From NCBI GenBank assembly GCA_035547775.1, contig DASZUC010000040.1, positions 1-23,565 on the forward strand: DNA of 23,565 nt, given 5' to 3'. Source of the stretch: DASZUC01 sp035547775. GTDB taxonomy: Bacteria > Patescibacteriota > Saccharimonadia > Saccharimonadales > UBA4665. Below are positions 7,103 through 12,766 of this stretch, piece after piece. The notes beneath the pieces are model-generated. The model did no database searches and was not told the origin of the DNA. It was given only the letters and a program-made list of their open reading frames with translations. A program made the translations under genes and the position numbers. Within the stretch, counting starts at the first letter, position 1, and each line of letters starts with the position of its first letter.

Positions 7103-7125
7103 TACAGCACCCCTGCACGTCGCGC

Positions 7126-7200
7126 TGCGACCCACCCGTTAACTTCTTGAGGATATTTTCCTCGTCGTTTCCGGGTGGGTCGCATGTGCATTTTTGTTTT
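7126..7200 (+). terminator. Two-tier terminator after the second TerD gene
   Basis: A 13-bp perfect stem (7126-7138 with 7172-7184; core GCGACCCACCCG) encloses a GAGGA/TCCTC hairpin (7149-7153/7159-7163). A T-rich run TTTTTGTTTT follows at 7191-7200, six bases beyond the stem. The 7103-7418 interval holds this, a promoter and a leader hairpin, and no other gene that I can support. Confidence 0.65.
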
Positions 7201-7244
7201 GATAATTGACGGTACATTACTTCTATCTTTCTTCTATAAGAATA

Positions 7245-7273
7245 TTGATTCTTATACTATTTTATTGTATTAT
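7245..7273 (+). promoter_or_regulatory. Promoter of the 48-aa peptide / DUF475 operon
   Basis: TTGATT (7245-7250), a 17-bp AT-only-rich spacer and TATTAT (7268-7273). Initiation near 7280 leaves a leader of about 140 nt. Confidence 0.65.
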
Positions 7274-7338
7274 TATATGGCACAAATCAGTTTTGGTTGG
7301 TGCGCACTTTAACAGTGTGAATAGCTCTCCTGGAGCGG

Positions 7339-7379
7339 CAGAACGCTTGGCTAGCAAAACTTGCTGGCGGAGCGTTCTG
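7339..7379 (+). promoter_or_regulatory. Leader stem-loop before the 48-aa peptide gene
   Basis: A 9-bp outer stem (CAGAACGCT 7339-7347 / AGCGTTCTG 7371-7379) encloses an 8-bp inner stem (GCTAGCAA 7350-7357 / TTGCTGGC 7361-7368, one G-T pair). It lies inside the predicted 5' leader, 39 nt before the GTG start. It could be an mRNA stabiliser, an attenuator-like element or the residue of an upstream terminator; no T-run follows. Confidence 0.5.
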
Positions 7380-7418
7380 TCTCTCGGAGAACAAGATCTA
7401 CTACCAATGGAGGCACCC

Positions 7419-7565
7419 GTGAAACTCGTGGTGGCTGCGCTGATCGTCCTGCTTCTGTTCTCGATGATCTCGCAGTTCAGACTGTTGATGCTCGCGCACG
7501 ATGTGGCGGGCTTCATTGTCGGCATACCCGTCGGCATGTACCTGGCCCGTCGCAACCGCGGCTGA
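7419..7565 (+). CDS. 48-aa two-helix membrane peptide
   Basis: GTG at 7419 is chosen because TGGAGG lies five bases before it; the alternative ATG at 7407 is overlapped by this site. The 48-aa product has a hydrophobic helix from about residue 3 (LVVAALIVLLLFSMIS), a short loop, and a second at about 27-43 (HDVAGFIVGIPVGMYLA), ending in the basic RRNRG. It is probably a two-pass inner-membrane peptide with a positive cytosolic end. It sits 31 nt ahead of the DUF475 gene, under the same promoter and with the same codon style, so it may be a small subunit or stabiliser of that transporter-like protein. I recognise no family. Confidence 0.65.
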   Translation: MKLVVAALIVLLLFSMISQFRLLMLAHDVAGFIVGIPVGMYLARRNRG

Positions 7566-7596
7566 CCCTCGGCAAGCGCTCTGGAAAGGAGCAATC

Positions 7597-8697
7597 ATGG
7601 CCAAACTTGGCCGCCTGCAGTACTACGTGTTCAGTCTCACCGTGACCATCGGCATCCTCATCGCCGTGGCCTCGACTCACCCCGCAAAGGTGGTCCTGAC
7701 CACAGCCATCCTGGCAGTTCTGGAGGTCTCATTCAGCTTCGACAACGCGGTCGTTAACTCGGTCGTGCTGCAGCGGATGAGCGCCTGGTGGCAGGCCGTC
7801 TTCATGACCGTCGGCATCATCATTGCCGTCGGCCTGGTGCGGTTCGTGCTGCCGATCGTCATCGTCATGGCAACGGCTCACCTCGGGTTCAGCAGCGTCA
7901 TCAATCAGGCGTTGCATCATCCGCATCTCTACAAAGAGAACCTCGATGCTGCCCACGTCCAGGTGGCGGTCATCGGTGGCGTGTTCTTGCTCATGATCTT
8001 CTTGGGCTTCGTGTTCGACGACGAGCGCGAAGAACAGTGGATCGTGCCGTTCGAGCGCCCGCTCGCCCGGCTCGGCAAGGTCACCGGTCTGGCAGCAGTC
8101 ATTACGACTGTTGTCATTCTGGTTATCGCCGCCAGTGAAAGCTGGAAGTCTTCGGTGTTGTACTCGGGCTTTGGCAGCCTGGCCGTGTTCCTGATTATGG
8201 ACTGGCTCGGCAACAAGCTCGAGAACGAGGACGAAGAGGGCGACGACGACAACGTGGCCGTCAAGACTGGCGCCGCTGGTTGGGCAGGGCTCGCTCTGTT
8301 CGGCTATCTGGAGTTCCAGGACGCGGCCTTCAGCTTCGACGGCGTGTCTGGTGCCTTCGCCATCAGCAGCGATGTCATCATCATCGCTGCCGGCCTCTGC
8401 ATCGGTGCACTCTTCGTGCGATCGATGACGGTGGACCTGGTCCACAGCGGCAAACTCGCGGAGCTTCGCTACCTCGAGCACGGCGCTCACTGGGCCATCG
8501 GCACGCTGGCTGCTTTCATCTTGGTGTCAACACACCACGAAGCTCCCAGCTACGTCACCGGCCTCATCGGTGTGGTCTTCATCGCCTTGGCGGTCGTGCA
8601 CAGCACAATTCTCAATCGCCGCGAAGGTGAAGCTGAGCCCGGCCAGGCCTTTTCGGACGCCGTTTTCGGCAAAGAGAAGATCAACCCGGCTAGCTAG
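7597..8697 (+). CDS. DUF475 / TerC-like integral membrane protein
   Basis: ATG at 7597 follows GGAAAGGAG; the open frame from 7501 overlaps the upstream peptide gene in another frame. The 366-aa product has about nine hydrophobic segments. Two internally related signatures are seen: ILAVLEVSFSFDNAVVNSVVL near residue 38 and FQDAAFSFDGVSGAFAIS near 242. The acidic residues in these two SFDN/SFDG motifs lie within membrane segments, as in TerC-type proteins. A charged loop (ENEDEEGDDD) lies near 209-220. DUF475 is a TerC-related family found in Ter loci; a metal ion transport or sensing role is proposed for TerC relatives, but the substrate is not shown here. Highly C/G-ending codons. A perfect stem-loop follows. 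Confidence 0.85.
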   Translation: MAKLGRLQYYVFSLTVTIGILIAVASTHPAKVVLTTAILAVLEVSFSFDNAVVNSVVLQRMSAWWQAVFMTVGIIIAVGLVRFVLPIVIVMATAHLGFSSVINQALHHPHLYKENLDAAHVQVAVIGGVFLLMIFLGFVFDDEREEQWIVPFERPLARLGKVTGLAAVITTVVILVIAASESWKSSVLYSGFGSLAVFLIMDWLGNKLENEDEEGDDDNVAVKTGAAGWAGLALFGYLEFQDAAFSFDGVSGAFAISSDVIIIAAGLCIGALFVRSMTVDLVHSGKLAELRYLEHGAHWAIGTLAAFILVSTHHEAPSYVTGLIGVVFIALAVVHSTILNRREGEAEPGQAFSDAVFGKEKINPAS

Positions 8698-8715
8698 CTA
8701 ACTAGCTAAACGAGT

Positions 8716-8757
8716 GGTAGGTGGTCTCCAATGCTCCCGCAACGGAGACCACCTACC
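8716..8757 (+). terminator. Stem-loop after the DUF475 gene
   Basis: A perfect 14-bp stem (GGTAGGTGGTCTCC 8716-8729 / GGAGACCACCTACC 8744-8757) with a 14-nt loop. Only CTTTC follows, so it is not a textbook terminator. It lies between the C/G-codon operon and the leaderless HAD operon. Confidence 0.6.
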
Positions 8758-8785
8758 CTTTCAACCCACGCTACTCACACTGTTT

Positions 8786-8791
8786 TACAAT
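8786..8791 (+). promoter_or_regulatory. -10 box of the HAD/phosphoribosyltransferase operon
   Basis: TACAAT ends 9 nt before the ATG at 8801, and there is no ribosome-binding site, so the first gene is probably read from a leaderless or nearly leaderless message. No strong -35 is visible. Confidence 0.45.
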
Positions 8792-8800
8792 CTCCATACT

Positions 8801-9502
8801 ATGTCTGAAACCATTTCATTATCACCGGATACCAAACTCGTCAGCTTCGACTTATGGCTGACGCTTATTAAGAGTGACGGCCGCACCTTTAAAACGCTGC
8901 GTAATGCCATGCTACAAGCCGCTTTTGCTCCAGACAAAGACGTTAAAACATTTGACGTTATGGTTCGCGAGCAAGACAAGCAAGCTGATCGCATCGCCGA
9001 AGAGCGGGGCCGTGACGTGATGTTTGAAGAGCGAGTTAGAATGGTGGCGAAAGCCGCCGAGGCTCCGCAACCCTCAGCCGATCTACTCGATTATTTTTAC
9101 AGTGAGCAAACCGACTTATTCAAACGCTATCCTCCAGTTTTAATCGATCCAAAAACACCAGATCATTTGGCGCGCCTGGCCGAGGAGTATCAATTGGCTG
9201 TCGTCAGCAATACTGGTTTCATTCATGGCAAAGAAATGCGCGGCGCCCTGGAGCACCTGGAAATTGGCCAGTATTTTAGTCACTTAATCTTTTCGAATGA
9301 AGTTGGCTATGCCAAGCCCGACGCTCGCATTTACAACTCCCTCCTTGATGCATCTGGGTACCAACCTGACCAAGTGACCCATATTGGTGACAATCTACGA
9401 GCCGACGTGGCTGGCCCACAGGCGCTCGGCATGCATGCCATTCACTTTACGGACAGTTCTGTTTTGGAAAGGCTCGTAGCCACCACTGGTGTTGAGGTTT
9501 AG
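8801..9502 (+). CDS. HAD-superfamily hydrolase
   Basis: ATG at 8801 is chosen over an earlier in-frame start at 8714, because the stem-loop and -10 box lie between them. The 233-aa product has all four HAD motifs: nucleophile Asp17 in SFDLWLTL, Ser136 in VVSNTG, Lys172 in YAKPDARIY and the acidic pair in HIGDNLRADVAG (Asp197, Asp202). An alpha-helical cap lies between motifs I and II (about 30-120). The residue two after the nucleophile is Trp, where phosphatases carry the general acid Asp; this may alter the chemistry or just reflect a subfamily. Its stop is followed directly by the ATG of the first PRTase, so the three genes are one operon. The substrate is unknown; a phosphorylated product of the PRTases is plausible. 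Confidence 0.85.
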   Translation: MSETISLSPDTKLVSFDLWLTLIKSDGRTFKTLRNAMLQAAFAPDKDVKTFDVMVREQDKQADRIAEERGRDVMFEERVRMVAKAAEAPQPSADLLDYFYSEQTDLFKRYPPVLIDPKTPDHLARLAEEYQLAVVSNTGFIHGKEMRGALEHLEIGQYFSHLIFSNEVGYAKPDARIYNSLLDASGYQPDQVTHIGDNLRADVAGPQALGMHAIHFTDSSVLERLVATTGVEV

Positions 9503-10369
9503 ATGTCGCAACCTATTGAAACTGTCGCCAATTACTACCTACAGTACGATCAAAATGATCGCATTGCTGATCAATACACCGACGTAGCGTTTCCAGCCGA
9601 CGTCTATAGTCGCATGAAATATGGTAGCCATAGTGCCACCAATTTTTTTGCCAGTCAGCTTGCCGATCGCCTGGCCTATAACTTACCCCAACTCATAGAA
9701 GATGCTGAGCCACCAGAATTTCTTGTTGCGTATAAGGCCGTCCCGCCAGCTTGCTATTACTTATCTGCGCTGTGCTTAGAATCACTGAATGACCGGCGTG
9801 CGGCTGTCGACAATGAACCGGGCTTCATCACGCAAGTTTACAAGGACCGCGTGACAGGCACCAATTATGCCATGGCCAGCAGTCAAGAACGCCAAGCCGA
9901 GTTAGATGATATTGGCTTCTCCCTGCCCCACTCAATCAATAACACACCAGCAGTTATTCTGGATGACATTCGTATTACTGGCGGGGCTGAAAAGAAAATT
10001 TTGGAAGTGCTGGACAATGAAAAACCAAGCATCATCGCTCTGGGCTACATCGCTATTTTTGACCCTGCCCAAGCCGTCAGTCGGCCAAGCGTAGAAATGG
10101 AGCTTAATAGCACTACTATTCAAAGCATCGATGACTTATTACCCCTCATCAAAACTAGCGATTTTGATTTGAATATTCGGACCTTGAAAATGATGCTGAG
10201 TAGCTCAGAGGTAGCCTTGGATCACTTTTTACGTGCCTGCCCAGCTGAGCTGGTTGGCCAGATTCATCGTGGCACGCAGGCTAGTGGCGAGACTTTCGTA
10301 GCCCACTATCGCGAGACTGCACGGCTGATTGCCATGCACGCCGAATATCGAGGAGTCGCAGGTGTCTAG
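9503..10369 (+). CDS. Phosphoribosyltransferase-like protein (first copy)
   Basis: The ATG at 9503 touches the HAD stop codon (TAGATG). The 288-aa soluble protein has a clear type I PRTase PRPP-binding loop at 151-161 (VILDDIRITGG: hydrophobic strand, Asp-Asp, then Thr-Gly). The N-terminal half has a conserved YSRMKYGS...ATNFFASQLADRL segment that it shares with the next gene (YSRFKYGDGEAVNHYASLLAENL). The region after 200 is helical. PRTases of this sort are reported in the biosynthetic module of Ter loci, proposed to make a nucleoside-like metabolite; here the acceptor base is unknown. Its last eight bases overlap the next gene. Confidence 0.8.
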   Translation: MSQPIETVANYYLQYDQNDRIADQYTDVAFPADVYSRMKYGSHSATNFFASQLADRLAYNLPQLIEDAEPPEFLVAYKAVPPACYYLSALCLESLNDRRAAVDNEPGFITQVYKDRVTGTNYAMASSQERQAELDDIGFSLPHSINNTPAVILDDIRITGGAEKKILEVLDNEKPSIIALGYIAIFDPAQAVSRPSVEMELNSTTIQSIDDLLPLIKTSDFDLNIRTLKMMLSSSEVALDHFLRACPAELVGQIHRGTQASGETFVAHYRETARLIAMHAEYRGVAGV

Positions 10370-11528
10370 TAATCCCGGAGCACTCGAAACGCAAGTCACC
10401 AGCGTCTACGAACTGGGCATGATTGATGACGAAGTTTACGACGTTAACGGTAAGTATTTCCGCCCTGAAGTTTACAGTCGATTCAAATATGGTGACGGAG
10501 AAGCAGTCAATCATTATGCCTCACTACTTGCCGAAAACCTTTTGGAACGCTATGGCGACACCATTGGTGATAGCTTCATCGCTGGTTCGGCTTCTAAGCA
10601 CGTGCCGACCGCTGCCGCCGCTATTTCTCGAGCTCTACTCACCAAACTGACCCTGCTCCACCGGCCACCGGCCGGGGCCTTCCGAATTGACCGTGCAGTG
10701 GTGCGAGCGGGCGATTACAGCCAATTGCCAGAACAAGAACGCGTGCGTATGACCGCTGGCAATGGCTTGGCCTTACCTGAGGCCGCTTTGAGTGAAATTA
10801 AAGATAGCCCCCTGCTGGTGGTCGACGATATTCGGGTAACTGGCTCTCACGAAACCGCCCTTAAGCAAACCCTGGGTAACCTCGGCCTACACGGCGCTTT
10901 ATTCGCTTACATTGCAACGGTTGATCCGGTGATTAGCAAAGTTCACCCCGAGATTGAGCACGCTATTAACCACGATTACGTCAAAAACCTGAATCAGATT
11001 GCGGCGCTAGTGCAGGAGCCAAGCTTTACGCTCAATGCCCGTACCTGCAAATTTATCCTAGAATCTGATGCGGCAGCAATTAAAACTTTCGCCGCGGCCA
11101 TCCCCGCCGACAAAGCTCACCAGATTATTTCCGCTATGGTGGCCGATGGGTATCACCGTATTCCAGCCTATCAAGCTACTTTTGAGATCTTCGCCAACAA
11201 TGTGCCGAGCAGCCTCGACAAATACGCTATTTACGAAGAGGTGTTGTGGACGGCCAATGGCGGCCACGCTCTGCCCGAGCCCCATCATCATTTCTTACGC
11301 CACCACGACAGTCGGGTCACCACCACCAACAACGGCGAAGTTTTACGACCATTTAAAGAAGAAGTGGCACTAGCCTTAATGAAACGCACCGGCGGTACCG
11401 GCACTGTTTCTCCTAAGGATATTGATGCCGCCATTGAACAAGCACTTGGCGAAGGTGTGATTACCCGCACCCGCTCCGGCTACTGGCAGTTGACCAACAA
11501 GGGCAAGGAAGAACTCTTCGTTAGCTAG
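10362..11528 (+). CDS. Phosphoribosyltransferase-like protein with C-terminal winged-helix-like region (second copy)
   Basis: GTG at 10362 is preferred, since GAGGAG (10350-10355) precedes it by six bases and the gene then overlaps the first copy by GTGTCTAG; the longer frame begins at 10329. The 388-aa product carries the PRPP loop LVVDDIRVTGS at 152-162 and the shared N-terminal YSRFKYGD segment. It is about 100 residues longer than its paralogue. The extra part has a histidine-rich stretch (PEPHHHFLRHH, about 306-315) and then a region, SPKDIDAAIEQALGEGVITR...GYWQLTNKGKEEL (350-385), that looks like a winged helix. A regulatory or nucleic-acid-binding role for this tail is inference. It ends overlapping the convergent response-regulator gene by 8 bp. 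Confidence 0.78.
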   Translation: MSSNPGALETQVTSVYELGMIDDEVYDVNGKYFRPEVYSRFKYGDGEAVNHYASLLAENLLERYGDTIGDSFIAGSASKHVPTAAAAISRALLTKLTLLHRPPAGAFRIDRAVVRAGDYSQLPEQERVRMTAGNGLALPEAALSEIKDSPLLVVDDIRVTGSHETALKQTLGNLGLHGALFAYIATVDPVISKVHPEIEHAINHDYVKNLNQIAALVQEPSFTLNARTCKFILESDAAAIKTFAAAIPADKAHQIISAMVADGYHRIPAYQATFEIFANNVPSSLDKYAIYEEVLWTANGGHALPEPHHHFLRHHDSRVTTTNNGEVLRPFKEEVALALMKRTGGTGTVSPKDIDAAIEQALGEGVITRTRSGYWQLTNKGKEELFVS

Positions 11529-12153
11529 TTTCAGGTGATGTTGAGCTTGCAGTCTCGGGTACGACTGGTTCGACTTCGACCGGTGGCAATTCCGGCGACA
11601 CAACGGTATCAAGATTCACTACGGGTTGTGGCGCAGCGATAACGGGACTAGCATCCATCATCTCTGGTTGCGACGGCTCAACCGCCGACGCTGGCTCGGC
11701 GCCAACAGTTGTGTTGACTACAGGCTGAGTTGGCGAAATGCCCAGCGAATCAACTGCTTCCGTCTGCTCGGCTGGTTTTAAGATACTATCAACTAATTTG
11801 TCTAAATCATCGTTCGATAAGTTAGCCTTTACCACGTAGCCACTAATGCCATAATTGCGCAGCCCGGCTGGCGCATCAGCTTCGTTCAAGTTTGAGATAA
11901 CGTAGACTTTGATATTTTTACCCCAATCGCTGCCCCGCATAATTTCCAAAATCTGGTCGCCAGCAACTTTAGGTACCATCAGATCAAGCAGTACGAGATC
12001 GGGCAATTCATGCTCAATAACCGCCAGCGCCTGGTTGCCGTCGTAGGCCGCAAACACTTGATAGCCGATGAGCTCCAGGCGGGTTTTATAGATCTCCGAC
12101 AGGCTGGTATTGTCTTCGACAACGACGATTTTTTTAGGTGTAGACTGGTCCAT
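11521..12153 (-). CDS. Single-domain response regulator with Pro-rich tail
   Basis: The 210-aa product has one receiver (REC) domain at about 8-126: acidic pair Glu13-Asp14, phosphoacceptor Asp57 in LVLLDLMVP, Ser87 and Lys109. No DNA-binding or enzymatic output domain follows; residues 127-210 are a low-complexity tail rich in Pro, Val, Glu, Ser and Thr (for example PVVNLDTVVSPELPPVEVE). It therefore likely signals by protein-protein contact. There is no adjacent histidine kinase; the one at 16430 belongs to another pair. A TATAAT box lies 10 nt before the ATG, and there is no ribosome-binding site. Eight terminal bases overlap the second PRTase gene. Confidence 0.88.
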   Translation of the reverse strand: MDQSTPKKIVVVEDNTSLSEIYKTRLELIGYQVFAAYDGNQALAVIEHELPDLVLLDLMVPKVAGDQILEIMRGSDWGKNIKVYVISNLNEADAPAGLRNYGISGYVVKANLSNDDLDKLVDSILKPAEQTEAVDSLGISPTQPVVNTTVGAEPASAVEPSQPEMMDASPVIAAPQPVVNLDTVVSPELPPVEVEPVVPETASSTSPETS

Positions 12154-12163
12154 TTCGCTTTTG

Positions 12164-12169
12164 ATTATA
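12164..12169 (-). promoter_or_regulatory. -10 box of the response regulator gene
   Basis: Perfect TATAAT on the minus strand, 10 nt before the ATG at 12153, giving a leader of only a few nt. An imperfect GGCTT-tc-AAGCC palindrome lies just upstream (12171-12182) and could be an operator. No clear -35. Confidence 0.5.
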
Positions 12170-12205
12170 CGGCTTTCAAGCCCGTATACCTAGAACTGCT
12201 AAAGC

Positions 12206-12234
12206 TTGTAATTTATTAATATATATGTTACAAT
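12206..12234 (+). promoter_or_regulatory. Promoter of the 97-aa membrane protein gene
   Basis: TTGTAA (12206-12211), a 17-bp AT-rich spacer ending TGT (extended -10), TACAAT (12229-12234). The same -35 hexamer and spacer length precede the first TerD gene. Initiation near 12241 gives a 47-nt leader. Confidence 0.7.
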
Positions 12235-12287
12235 ACTATTGATCTATGGCGAATCCGCTATAGCGTTCTTCACAGTGAGGAGTGGTT

Positions 12288-12581
12288 ATGAAGAAAGCGG
12301 CAGGTATTGCCGTGATGGCGATCGGTGTCATCTTGACACTGCAGATCAGCATCGGTTTCTTCTTCTTCGACGGCATCGCCGACATCTTCAAGGGCATCTT
12401 CACCTTCCACCCGTTCAAGCTGATCGGCGGTCTCATTGAGCTCTGTCTTTCACCCCTGTCGGCCTACGGCCTGATCTGGCTCACTCTGAACCTCAGAAGC
12501 CATATCACCGGCACCCCGCCAGTGGATCTGAACCACAAGCTCAACACCGTCCGCCTCCGGCTGGCCGGCCGCCACACCTAA
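12288..12581 (+). CDS. 97-aa small membrane protein, probable member of the Ter gene set
   Basis: ATG at 12288 lies five bases after TGAGGAG; an in-frame GTG at 12282 overlaps that site. The 97-aa protein has two hydrophobic helices (about 5-27, AGIAVMAIGVILTLQISIGFF, and about 44-67), an aromatic linker FFFFDGIADIFKGIFTFHPF between them, and a basic C-terminal tail (HKLNTVRLRLAGRHT) that is likely cytosolic. I recognise no family. Codons end overwhelmingly in C or G, and the gene has the same kind of promoter, strong ribosome-binding site and long two-tier stem-loop as TelA, TerD and DUF475. This suggests common expression and perhaps common function, despite the 3.5-kb distance. Confidence 0.7.
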   Translation: MKKAAGIAVMAIGVILTLQISIGFFFFDGIADIFKGIFTFHPFKLIGGLIELCLSPLSAYGLIWLTLNLRSHITGTPPVDLNHKLNTVRLRLAGRHT

Positions 12582-12596
12582 TCCGCACCGTGAAGC

Positions 12597-12698
12597 GCCT
12601 GGTAGGTTGCAGAGGATAGTTTCTATCCGTCCTACCAGGCTCAGCGATCTGAGATTCTCTACTTTTTGCAGTATTGATGAACCCCAGATCGCTTTTTT
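12597..12698 (+). terminator. Double terminator after the 97-aa membrane protein gene
   Basis: First, a two-tier stem-loop: GCCTGGTAGG (12597-12606) pairs with CCTACCAGGC (12631-12640) around GGATAG-ttt-CTATCC (12614-12628). Second, AGCGATCTG (12643-12651) pairs with CAGATCGCT (12685-12693) and runs straight into TTTTTT (12693-12698), a long-loop intrinsic terminator. Confidence 0.7.
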
Positions 12699-12710
12699 CT
12701 TTGCACTACA

Positions 12711-12739
12711 TTGCCGACAGGCGCACAATAGACTAGGAT
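12711..12739 (+). promoter_or_regulatory. Candidate promoter of the polytopic membrane protein gene
   Basis: TTGCCG (12711-12716), a 17-bp spacer, TAGGAT (12734-12739). Both boxes match the consensus in four of six positions. It directly follows the T-run of the preceding terminator; initiation near 12746 gives a leader of about 20 nt. Confidence 0.45.
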
Positions 12740-12766
12740 ACTAGTAGGTAAAGGTGGAGGTAACGG

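Noticed and set aside
6461..8490. Other long antisense frames opposite the TerD 2 and DUF475 genes (6461-7135 and 7729-8490)
   Set aside because: Same codon-bias shadow; no ribosome-binding site and no recognisable family.
8690..8709. Tandem stop-like run (GCTAGCTAGCTAACTAGCTAA) after the DUF475 gene resembling an engineered cassette end
   Set aside because: It is a simple tandem of the natural TAGC unit at a gene end; no vector or cloning signature lies nearby.
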